55,654 bases of DNA, taken from Bacteriovorax stolpii (lineage in GTDB: Bacteria > Bdellovibrionota > Bacteriovoracia > Bacteriovoracales > Bacteriovoracaceae). The notes beneath the pieces are model-generated. The model made no database searches. It saw only the letters and a list, made by a program, of their open reading frames with translations, and was not told the DNA's origin. How positions within the stretch are numbered: position 1 is the first letter of the stretch; each line of letters starts with the position of its first letter. Shown here in pieces: positions 26,131-33,771 of the stretch. The position numbers were made by a program, and so were the translations under genes. Where the stretch lies: positions 1 to 55,654 of the forward strand of contig CAMDQH010000013.1 of assembly GCA_945905815.1 (NCBI GenBank). Direction: 5' to 3'.

Positions 26131-28595
26131 TATTCAGCTCCCAAATATGATGAAAGTCTCAGTAAATCTGAAAATACTCCAGCGGCAGTGACTTCTGGGC
26201 CAGCTCCTGGCCCTTGAATAACTAATGGCCGTTTATTGTATCTTTCAGTTGTAAATATGACCATGTTATCACTGCCAGAAAGCCTTCCCAAAGGATGGTT
26301 GACTGAATAATTTAATAACTTAACTGTAGCTTTTTTATTCTGATCGATCTTTGCAACATAGCGAAGAATTTTATCTTCACTTTTAGCTTCTGATAATTTT
26401 TTTGAAAAGAGTTGATCAAGACTTGGAACTTGATTTAAAAAATCCGTAACGGAAACCTTTTGCAAAGACTCAGGCACAAGATTTTCTATCTCAACGTCTT
26501 TAATATCAATTTTAATACCAATTTCACGAGCCAAAATAACAATTTTACGAGCAACATCTTGGCCAGAAAGATCATCCCGAGGATCAGGTTCAGTGAATCC
26601 TAAGTTTTTAGCTTCTAATAAGATTTCAGAAAAAGGTCTCTCACCATTGAATGAATTGAAAATAAACGAAAGAGTTCCGCTTAATACGCCCTCGATACTG
26701 ACAATTTTATCACCGGTGTTATGTAAATCTCTAAGGGTGTTAATTATCGGCAACCCGGCCCCAACGTTGGTGGCATAGAGAAAGTGGGTATGCTTTTCTT
26801 TGCTCCATAATCGTAAATTATCATAAAAGTCCTGAGACTTAGTATTGGCCTTCTTATTAGGCGTAATTATATGCAAGCCACTCTTAAGCCATGATTCATA
26901 ATGTTCAATAATTTTGTCATCGGCCGTGGCTTCGATAATTACGGCATGTGGAGTGTAGGGAGTTTTAACATGTTGAGAAAATTTCTCGTAATTAATGGGT
27001 TCACCTGAGGCCAAAGCCGCTTCCCAATTGTCGAGTGCAACTGGTTTTTGGGATAAATACATTTTTTTTGAATTCATTAAACCCAAAACATGAATATCAA
27101 GATTTTTTTCTTTTTGTAAGTACTCCAGGTGCTCTTTTAACTGTCTTAAAAATGCTTTTCCAATAACTCCCGTGCCGATCAGTCCCACTGAAATGGTTTG
27201 CCTTGAAAGGTAGAAGGCAGCATGAGCAGCTCTTAGCGCTTTTTTAGTATCTTTTGAGTCAATAACGACTGATATGTTTCTTTCGCTTGATCCTTGAGCA
27301 ATGGCCTTAATATTTATTTGAGATTTTGATAAAGCTGTAAATAGTTTCCCAGCAACTCCCGCGTGCTTAACCATGTTGTCACCAACGGCGGCCAAGACAC
27401 TACATGACTTAGTGATGTCTATTTTTTCAATAATCTTCTGATGTATTTCTGCATAAAGATCTTTTTCAAGAACTTTTCTTGCTAACTCCGCTTGCTCTTC
27501 ACTTATCGCCAAACAAATAGAGTGCTCACTACTTGCTTGAGATATAAACACAATTGAAATTCCAGACGTTCGAAAAGAAGAGAAAATCTTCTCAGCTATT
27601 CCTGGAACACCGACCATTCCTTTACCTTCAATATTAACCAGGGCCATATTTTCAATGGCCGAGAACCCACTTATCAAATGCTGACCTTGTGAATTTTTGT
27701 GAATTCTTGTTCCAGAGAATGTCGGGTTGAAAGTATTTTTTATGATCACAGGTATATTTTTTTCAATCGCAGGACCCATCGTGGCCGGGTGAACAACTTT
27801 GGCCCCAAAATAAGCAAGCTCAGTTACTTCATCGTATGACAGTTCCAGTAGAGTCACGGCTTCTGGCACGAGCCTTGGATCTGCACTTAAAACACCGTCG
27901 ACGTCAGTCCAGATAACGATCTCTTTTGCATCAAACAAATTACCAAAGATAGAACCTGAGAAATCACTACCGTTTCTTTTCAGAGTCGTCGCTATGCCTT
28001 CGTGAGTGCTCGCAACGAAACCTGTAATGATAACGAGATCATTTTGATTAATTTCAAGCCAGGCGTTTAGTTTTTCTTGAGATTTTGCAAAATCAACTGT
28101 GACACTTTTTTCATTTGATTTAACCACTAATACTTTTCGAGCATCAAGCCAGACGGAATTAATTCCAATAGTCTGAAAGTATCCATTCAAAAGCTGGGCC
28201 GACCAGACTTCTCCAAAACCAGAAATAAGCTCGACAACATTAGGTGAAGCCATTTTGGTGAGAAACACACCCCTTAAGATCTCTCCAATATTGGAAAAAT
28301 CTTGGCAAAGGCTATTCTGAATCTCTTCGTTTAATTGGCCTTTACCTGTCGTTAATTGACCAACTGTTTCAAAATGTTGTTTTTTAAGCTTCTCAAGCTG
28401 GTTTTGCCAATCAGGATTTTGCTTCTCTGCACTCAAAACCATATTTATAAGTGCGTCAGTCACACCTTTCATGGCGGATACGACTACTGCCTTTTGGGGT
28501 TCTTGCTTAAGATCCAGAATAATTTTGGCAACATCCTTGTATCGATCAGTATTTGCAACACTGGTTCCGCCAAATTTATGTACTGTCCAGGTCAT
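26130..28595 (-). CDS. thrA: Bifunctional aspartate kinase / homoserine dehydrogenase
   Basis: 821 residues fusing two enzymes, first and third steps from aspartate to homoserine. The kinase begins with KFGGTSVAN (8-16) and has the NGSDFSGS segment; two ACT domains follow (about 310-460, IEGKGMVGVPG and GDNMVKHAGVAGK), where threonine feedback usually acts. The dehydrogenase starts near 475 with the NAD(P) loop GLIGTGVIGK and contains the conserved GVLSGTLSFIFNSF and EPDPRDDLSGQDVARK. GGAGA lies eight bases before the ATG. Head of the thrABC operon. Confidence 0.97.
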   Translation of the reverse strand: MTWTVHKFGGTSVANTDRYKDVAKIILDLKQEPQKAVVVSAMKGVTDALINMVLSAEKQNPDWQNQLEKLKKQHFETVGQLTTGKGQLNEEIQNSLCQDFSNIGEILRGVFLTKMASPNVVELISGFGEVWSAQLLNGYFQTIGINSVWLDARKVLVVKSNEKSVTVDFAKSQEKLNAWLEINQNDLVIITGFVASTHEGIATTLKRNGSDFSGSIFGNLFDAKEIVIWTDVDGVLSADPRLVPEAVTLLELSYDEVTELAYFGAKVVHPATMGPAIEKNIPVIIKNTFNPTFSGTRIHKNSQGQHLISGFSAIENMALVNIEGKGMVGVPGIAEKIFSSFRTSGISIVFISQASSEHSICLAISEEQAELARKVLEKDLYAEIHQKIIEKIDITKSCSVLAAVGDNMVKHAGVAGKLFTALSKSQINIKAIAQGSSERNISVVIDSKDTKKALRAAHAAFYLSRQTISVGLIGTGVIGKAFLRQLKEHLEYLQKEKNLDIHVLGLMNSKKMYLSQKPVALDNWEAALASGEPINYEKFSQHVKTPYTPHAVIIEATADDKIIEHYESWLKSGLHIITPNKKANTKSQDFYDNLRLWSKEKHTHFLYATNVGAGLPIINTLRDLHNTGDKIVSIEGVLSGTLSFIFNSFNGERPFSEILLEAKNLGFTEPDPRDDLSGQDVARKIVILAREIGIKIDIKDVEIENLVPESLQKVSVTDFLNQVPSLDQLFSKKLSEAKSEDKILRYVAKIDQNKKATVKLLNYSVNHPLGRLSGSDNMVIFTTERYNKRPLVIQGPGAGPEVTAAGVFSDLLRLSSYLGAE

Positions 28596-28625
28596 TTGTG
28601 ATTCTCCATAAAATTACTTTCCGTA

Positions 28626-28654
28626 ATCTTAACCTCACCTGTTACTTAGGTCGA
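28626..28654 (-). promoter_or_regulatory. Putative thrABC promoter
   Basis: On the minus strand TCGACC (28649-28654), 17-base spacer, TAAGAT (28626-28631), about 30 bases before the thrA start. No Thr/Ile-rich leader peptide or attenuator is present, so regulation by attenuation of the E. coli type is not supported. Confidence 0.45.
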
Positions 28655-28723
28655 GTTCTATTGAGTATTTTAAAAATGAGAGTACGATTATTTCTTAGAC
28701 GCTAGTTATCATAGCGAACAATC

Positions 28724-29095
28724 ATGAAATTACAAATACTGGAAAAGTCATTTGCTGTTTGCAGGCTTGAGCCTAATTCCATTATTCCAAATTGGGCTTT
28801 AGCTAGCCCTTTTTTTTCTCTATCCCGTACTGGAGCAGAACTTTCTGTTGTATGTGAGGAAAGCTTGGTTCCAAAAGAAATAAGATCTGAAACTGGCTGG
28901 AGGATATTAAAAGTTGTTGGAACGCTTGATTTTTCTCTGACAGGCATTCTGGCAAGCATCGCTAATCCACTGGCAGAGGCTAAAATTAGCATCTTTTCAA
29001 TTTCAACTTTTGATACCGACTATGTTTTGGTCAAAGATGTCAGTCTAGACTTTGCATGCAAAGTACTTCGTTCTAATGGGATGGAGATTACTTAA
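28724..29095 (+). CDS. ACT-domain amino-acid-binding protein
   Basis: 123 residues, with an N-terminal half (KLQILEKSFAVCRLEPNSII) and a C-terminal ACT domain (GWRILKVVGTLDFSLTGILASIANPLAEAKISIF, split by the usual LTGILA turn). Small stand-alone ACT proteins bind amino acids and act as sensors or enzyme modulators. It diverges from thrA across 128 bases; a role in sensing threonine-family amino acids is a reasonable inference only. No clear Shine-Dalgarno. Confidence 0.82.
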   Translation: MKLQILEKSFAVCRLEPNSIIPNWALASPFFSLSRTGAELSVVCEESLVPKEIRSETGWRILKVVGTLDFSLTGILASIANPLAEAKISIFSISTFDTDYVLVKDVSLDFACKVLRSNGMEIT

Positions 29096-29177
29096 TACCC
29101 AAGACTTACGTTACGGGATTGAGCTAGAGACAAATTGGAGCGATCAAAGGGTATTATAGAAATCAGATTGAATAGAA

Positions 29178-29194
29178 ATAAAAAAGCCCAGTGG
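29178..29194. repeat. Direct repeat copy 1 (half-terminator flanking the S9 peptidase)
   Basis: ATAAAAAAGCCCAGTGG, matching 31094-31111 apart from one A in the A run. It resembles the 3' half (arm plus T tract on the minus strand) of the tRNA-His terminator but lacks the opposing arm. Confidence 0.5.
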
Positions 29195-29245
29195 AATATC
29201 CTACAATCTTTTGAGTTTAGAAGCCTATGGCCCCTGTTCATTTCA

Positions 29246-31075
29246 TTATGTCGTCAACGCAGTATTTTTTAAAAAACTGACTAATTTCTCATAAAGAATA
29301 AGTTCTTCATTTTTATTCCCAGTTCCGTGCCCTAAACCATCCATTAGATGCAATACATATGGTTTATCTGATTTCTTCAATTTGTTAATAAAGCCTTCCA
29401 TTGAAGTTGCACTTACTCTAGAATCATTAGTCCCATGAGATATAAACAGGGGAGATCTTAGATTTTCAAAGTAGTGAATTGGCGATCTCTCTCTGTATTT
29501 TTCTTCATTTCCTTCGTAGGGTCCAAGCATGTTCACAAGCCAGTCAGGAATATTTGAGGTCCTATAAAAATCTTCTAAATCAGCAAACCCCGCCCAGCAT
29601 ATACCAAATCCATAAGGGTAAGAGCTCCCCTTAACATCTTTAAAACCTTCAGGCATGGTCATGGCCCTTAGAACTGAGTACCCACCATGACTTCCTCCCT
29701 CTACGCCGATTTGTTTAGGAGAGAGACCGAATTCTTTTTCTAAAAAACGACATCCCCAGTGAACATCAAGGATTTCATTGCCACCTAAGTCTCCTTTGAT
29801 TAAGTTTTGCCACTCCAGTCCTTCGGTCCAGGAACCTCTAACGGAGGGGGAAAGATGAACAAACCCTAGCTCAGCAAAAAGCTGTGTTTGCCAAGAGTAG
29901 TGATTGGAACCACCATAGAAAGCGGTGACAATCGCACCCTTAATCTTACTTTCAGGGAGGGAAATGAACGATGGAATGATCTTGCCATCAAAGGACTCAT
30001 ACTCAACATAATTATATGTATTATGAACAAGGCTCTCTTTGGTTCCTATGTAGTGTGGAAGTTCTCTTTTAATTCTAAGTTCATTAGAGAATTGATACTG
30101 AAATAAAGTGAGAGGTACGTCCATGTTGGAACAACTGATCCATATATCATCGCCTGGAACTATTGAGTGAGATCCCATCAAGGCATGAAAGATCGTTTCA
30201 GGGGCACGGGAACTATTTAATGTTATCTTGGTGTAAAGAGTCTGATCATTTTCCTTATCAGTCAACGTCGTATAAAGAGTTCTGTTATCATTTGAAAAAT
30301 GAAAGCCGGTATTGCTTTTGGTGAAAAAAGTCAGTTGAGTCACTACTTTTGAATGCAAGTCACAATGATAATAATTTAAAAAACCATCACCTTGTGAACA
30401 AAAATAGAGATTGTTGTTCTCACAGAGTTTTCCAATGGTGAAAATGATCGGGCATTCTATATTTGCCGGCAAAAGCTTCGCGATTTCTTTACTCGAGAGA
30501 TTAATCTTGATGAGGTTTGCCTTTAACCTGGCGTTATCCTTGTCGACTGAAAGAAAAATGTTTTCTTTGGCATCATCAAAAATAACATTAGACCAGCCAA
30601 GGCGATATTCCCATTCCTTGTCATCGGCGAGAAGCTCTATCGTCCCCGATGCTAAGTCCATGAGGTACAGGCGGGTATAAAATTTCCCATCCAATTTCTG
30701 ATAACGATCGCCATAGGCAAGAAGCTGATAGTCCTTGCAGAACCCATATACACCGCAATAGCTAGTATCAGTTACTTGTTTGATAGCCTTGGTTGCGAGG
30801 TCTATTGAATAAATATTAAAGTTTTCTTGGTTTGCTTGATCAGATAAAAAATAAAACAGGTTTGTCTCAGTATGATATGCGATTGGACGAAAGCTTCTCT
30901 TTGAAAAGTCTTCCTCCGAGATTTGAACTGCATCACTTCGATCTAAAGATTTACTTAGATCAAGCGCCATCAACTTTTTAGACTCATGACTGTGCATTAA
31001 ATAGAAAATATATTGAGAGTCTTTGGAAATATAAGTGTAAGAGTAGGGGAAGGCATCTAAGTATTTTTTAATCAT
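29246..31075 (-). CDS. S9 family (prolyl oligopeptidase-like) serine peptidase
   Basis: 609 residues: an N-terminal beta-propeller (about 1-340) and a C-terminal alpha/beta hydrolase. The nucleophile is in GGSHGGYS (about S460), with Asp in GTNDSRVS (D551) and His in GLGHGTGN (H583). No signal peptide, so likely cytoplasmic, cleaving small peptides. AAAGG lies about ten bases before the ATG. It sits just downstream of tRNA-His and is flanked by short direct repeats that match the tRNA terminator, which may mark an insertion. Confidence 0.9.
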   Translation of the reverse strand: MIKKYLDAFPYSYTYISKDSQYIFYLMHSHESKKLMALDLSKSLDRSDAVQISEEDFSKRSFRPIAYHTETNLFYFLSDQANQENFNIYSIDLATKAIKQVTDTSYCGVYGFCKDYQLLAYGDRYQKLDGKFYTRLYLMDLASGTIELLADDKEWEYRLGWSNVIFDDAKENIFLSVDKDNARLKANLIKINLSSKEIAKLLPANIECPIIFTIGKLCENNNLYFCSQGDGFLNYYHCDLHSKVVTQLTFFTKSNTGFHFSNDNRTLYTTLTDKENDQTLYTKITLNSSRAPETIFHALMGSHSIVPGDDIWISCSNMDVPLTLFQYQFSNELRIKRELPHYIGTKESLVHNTYNYVEYESFDGKIIPSFISLPESKIKGAIVTAFYGGSNHYSWQTQLFAELGFVHLSPSVRGSWTEGLEWQNLIKGDLGGNEILDVHWGCRFLEKEFGLSPKQIGVEGGSHGGYSVLRAMTMPEGFKDVKGSSYPYGFGICWAGFADLEDFYRTSNIPDWLVNMLGPYEGNEEKYRERSPIHYFENLRSPLFISHGTNDSRVSATSMEGFINKLKKSDKPYVLHLMDGLGHGTGNKNEELILYEKLVSFLKNTALTT

Positions 31076-31094
31076 GTATGTACGACCTTTGGGA

Positions 31095-31123
31095 ATAAAA
31101 AAAGCCCAGTGGGTTAAACTGGG
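31095..31123 (-). terminator. Rho-independent terminator of tRNA-His
   Basis: Stem GCCCAGT/ACTGGGC (31103-31109 with 31117-31123), 7-base loop, followed on the minus strand by seven T. Confidence 0.88.
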
Positions 31124-31163
31124 CTTTAGTATAATTCACTCCTTGCGGAGATCGTCACTTAAA

Positions 31164-31239
31164 TGGGGTGGATGACGGGACTCGAACCCGCGACAACCAG
31201 AATCACAATCTAGCGCTCTACCAACTGAACTACATCCAC
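31164..31239 (-). tRNA. tRNA-His (anticodon GTG)
   Basis: Minus-strand cloverleaf: acceptor GTGGATG/CATCCAC, D arm GTTC...GAGC, anticodon stem with loop TTGTGAT, T arm with GGTTCGAGTCC, discriminator C73 and encoded CCA. A G at position -1 (complement of 31240) is encoded too, the typical G-1:C73 identity pair of tRNA-His. Confidence 0.96.
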
Positions 31240-31257
31240 CATTGAGAGAAGACCCAA

Positions 31258-31285
31258 TTTATAGGACACACCATTCCAAAGTCAA
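31258..31285 (-). promoter_or_regulatory. Putative sigma70 promoter for tRNA-His
   Basis: Minus strand: TTGACT (31280-31285), 16-base spacer, TATAAA (31258-31263), about 18 bases upstream of the tRNA 5' end. Confidence 0.7.
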
Positions 31286-31383
31286 CGATTTCCTTCCCAA
31301 AACCAGGTTTGACGCGACTTGTTAGAGCCAGTTTTCTTCGAAGTGTTTGCACTTTTTCTAAATGACACTGATAATTAAACTAT

Positions 31384-31986
31384 ATGAAACACATTCTTAT
31401 TTGCCTTCTTTTTTTCAGCTTTTATTCTCAGGCCTCTGTGGTGGGAATTTCCACGCATCCGCTAAATGACGAGGCCAAAGTCCTGTCGGCCGAAATGACT
31501 GGTTATATGAGCCAGAGGCAAGAAGTAGGATTGGGTATGAGATACACTCAAGAATTAAACCCTGGCCGCATATTAGATATATCGGCAAGTGGGGCGCAGG
31601 ATTCCCGTGGCCTAGCATTATGCACTGGAGTGGATTTTGAACTTCTTCAAGAAGACGTTAGTCAGCCTCGCGTTTCCTTGAAACCATATTATCAGTACCT
31701 AAAATTTGAAGATATTAATCAGAACCTAATAGGAGCTGCCCCAACAATAAGAAAAGGCTTCAGCATCCAAGGTAATGAATTTTTTCCTTATTTGGCGGTA
31801 CCAACTGGAATAAAAATTCATAGTGATAGCCAAGAATTTGATTACTATGCCTCGCTGACTCTGGGTGCAAGTATGCCACTTCCAGCAGCTGGTGGTGATA
31901 AGCTTTTAGTTTCTGTTGAAGGAAACAAGAACCTAGGTGCTTCTTCGGATTATCTTGGAGTTCTTCTTTCTTGGGTTTGGAAATAG
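31384..31986 (+). CDS. Hypothetical secreted protein, beta-barrel-like
   Basis: 200 residues: signal peptide HILICLLFFSFYSQAS (1-17), then alternating strands (EVGLGMRYTQEL, RILDISASGA, VSLKPYYQYLKF, YYASLTLGASM, KLLVSVEGNK, YLGVLLSWVW) ending in a WVWK C terminus. This looks like a small outer-membrane barrel or porin-like protein, but no family is recognised. A GATAAT box lies eight bases before the ATG with TTGCAC 17 bases upstream of it, so the leader would be 0-2 bases. One base separates it from the HAD gene. Confidence 0.7.
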   Translation: MKHILICLLFFSFYSQASVVGISTHPLNDEAKVLSAEMTGYMSQRQEVGLGMRYTQELNPGRILDISASGAQDSRGLALCTGVDFELLQEDVSQPRVSLKPYYQYLKFEDINQNLIGAAPTIRKGFSIQGNEFFPYLAVPTGIKIHSDSQEFDYYASLTLGASMPLPAAGGDKLLVSVEGNKNLGASSDYLGVLLSWVWK

Positions 31987-31987
31987 C

Positions 31988-32704
31988 ATGATCTTTTATT
32001 CTGATTTCGATGGCACTCTCACGAAAGAGGGCCGTGAGCTGACTCGTGAGTTTTTTGATATTCTGGATTTAATTGCAAAATATAATCATGAACTCGTTAT
32101 TGTTTCTGGTCGCTCGCTTTCATGGGGACATTTTTTTCTCACACATTTTCCACTTCGTGCCTGCATAATGGAAGGCGGTGGAGTGGTTTTGTATCTAGAT
32201 GACAATGGTGAGATTGTGGAGAAACCACTTGTTTCTCAAATTGAAATAGATCGTCTCGCAAGTTTTACTACAAATTTAAAGAATCATTTTCCGGGCATTC
32301 CAATGTCAGCAGATAGTTTTGGCCGTTTGACGGATAGAGCGATTGAATTTCATTTGATGGACGCAGAGTTGATTAAGGAAGTGGAAGATTTTATGGTTCA
32401 ACATAAAATTAATTTTTCCAAATCTAATGTCCATATTAATTTCTGGGCCGGTGATATTTCAAAGTATTTAGGTGTGAAGCAATTCAAAGAAGCGTTTCGT
32501 CCAGATATCAAGGATGAGAACTGTTGGTTTTTCGGAGATGCTCCGAATGATCAAAGTATGTTTGAATTCTTTCATAACTCAGTAGGGGTGAGTAATATCC
32601 ATCATTGTTTGAATCGTTTAACTCATAAGCCACGGATTATTTTAGAAGGGCCAGAGAATGCAGGACCTAAAGGTGTCTTAAATTATATTAAGAAATTGTG
32701 CTAA
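31988..32704 (+). CDS. HAD-family phosphatase (Cof/MPGP-like)
   Basis: 238 residues from the ATG at 31988. Motif I is DFDGTL (D6 nucleophile, D8) and the C-terminal motif is FFGDAPNDQSM. The cap between them is of the type seen in sugar-phosphate and mannosyl-3-phosphoglycerate phosphatases; the substrate is unknown. A longer start at 31937 would overlap the preceding gene and add a sequence that is a shadow of it, so it was rejected. Stop shares CTAA with the convergent rluA-like gene. Confidence 0.85.
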   Translation: MIFYSDFDGTLTKEGRELTREFFDILDLIAKYNHELVIVSGRSLSWGHFFLTHFPLRACIMEGGGVVLYLDDNGEIVEKPLVSQIEIDRLASFTTNLKNHFPGIPMSADSFGRLTDRAIEFHLMDAELIKEVEDFMVQHKINFSKSNVHINFWAGDISKYLGVKQFKEAFRPDIKDENCWFFGDAPNDQSMFEFFHNSVGVSNIHHCLNRLTHKPRIILEGPENAGPKGVLNYIKKLC

Positions 32705-33771
32705 GTTAGGAACTTTTCAACTTTTTCTTTTATCAGTTGCTCAACTTCATCATCTTTAAGACCAAGCTTTGTTTCAATCCAATCAACTAAATCTTTCGGC
32801 AGTGGAGCAATGAAATGCTTCATGTCCTCTTTAGGGTAAGATAGTTTTAAGGCGACAGCATGGAGCGCTTGTCTTGGGATTTGCATCAGAGAATGGTCAT
32901 CCTTTGTTGCAGTAGTGTCTTTAAAACGAATAAAGACACTGGCATCCCCGTTATAAAGTTTGTCACCTAAAAGAGGATATCCGTTGCAGGCAGCATGAAC
33001 TCGGATCTGGTGCTGTCTTCCAGTTTTTGGAAATGCGAGAGCGAGGACATAGCCATCCTTTTCAAGGACAAGTTCGAAATGAGTTTCGGCGTCTTTTCCT
33101 TCTTCAGCTGTCTCGTCATAAGCGCTAATCATCCCCTGAGGAACCGCATTTTCATCTCTACCTAGTCTGTCCTTCGCCGTAAAAGGAAAAGTTTTAGCAT
33201 TAGGCTTTATATGAGCAATCAGAAAGTAGCATTTTCTAACTTTATCTTCTTCAAACAGCAGACTAACTTTTTGAGAAACTTTTGGGTTCTTTCCTAACAT
33301 TAAAATACCAGAAGTCTCTCGGTCTAATCGGTGTATGGAATGCATTGTATGTTTATAAAGTGTTTCGTAAAAGACAGTGGCGCAGTAAAAAAGGTTTTTG
33401 CCAGCAGGATGAGTAATCATAAAGGGAGGTTTATTAATAACCAAAAGCCCTGGATCTTCGAAGATGATAGTGGGTTCTTGATCACGTGAAACGACTTCAT
33501 CGTGCCAGTATTCATCCTCAATCATGCCATCATTATGAGTGGTGACGGTAACCCGTTCACCGGAATGAACTTTTACACTGGATTTGTGAGGAGGAGTTCT
33601 GCCTGAAATAGTTACTTCTCCCTTTTCAATTTTCTTTTTAAGAAACTGACGAGACAGAGTAGGCATCTGAGTCATGACAAATTGATCAAGACGCAAGTTA
33701 TCGTGTTCTGTGCACACGGGATAACTTACGACATACCTTTCTGTGGTAAAGGATTTCTCTATTTCACTCAT
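32701..33771 (-). CDS. RluA-family RNA pseudouridine synthase
   Basis: 356 residues with an S4 domain near residues 22-75 (LDQFVMTQMPTLSRQFLKKK) and the catalytic domain with HRLDRETSGILML (nucleophilic Asp) and the RQHQIRVH segment. It modifies uridines in rRNA or tRNA; which one cannot be told. Starts within the prkA stop (ATGA overlap), so coupled to prkA. Confidence 0.9.
   Translation of the reverse strand: MSEIEKSFTTERYVVSYPVCTEHDNLRLDQFVMTQMPTLSRQFLKKKIEKGEVTISGRTPPHKSSVKVHSGERVTVTTHNDGMIEDEYWHDEVVSRDQEPTIIFEDPGLLVINKPPFMITHPAGKNLFYCATVFYETLYKHTMHSIHRLDRETSGILMLGKNPKVSQKVSLLFEEDKVRKCYFLIAHIKPNAKTFPFTAKDRLGRDENAVPQGMISAYDETAEEGKDAETHFELVLEKDGYVLALAFPKTGRQHQIRVHAACNGYPLLGDKLYNGDASVFIRFKDTTATKDDHSLMQIPRQALHAVALKLSYPKEDMKHFIAPLPKDLVDWIETKLGLKDDEVEQLIKEKVEKFLT

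Noticed and set aside
28610-28630. Hairpin AAGATTAC/GTAATTTT before thrA as an attenuator
   Set aside because: The promoter reading places the transcription start inside it, and no Thr/Ile-rich leader peptide or T run exists.
29178-29200. Terminator of the S9 peptidase
   Set aside because: Only one arm with a T run is present; no opposing arm pairs with it.
31937-31987. Longer start for the HAD phosphatase
   Set aside because: It overlaps the preceding gene and its extra residues are a shadow of that frame; DFDGTL belongs close to the N terminus.
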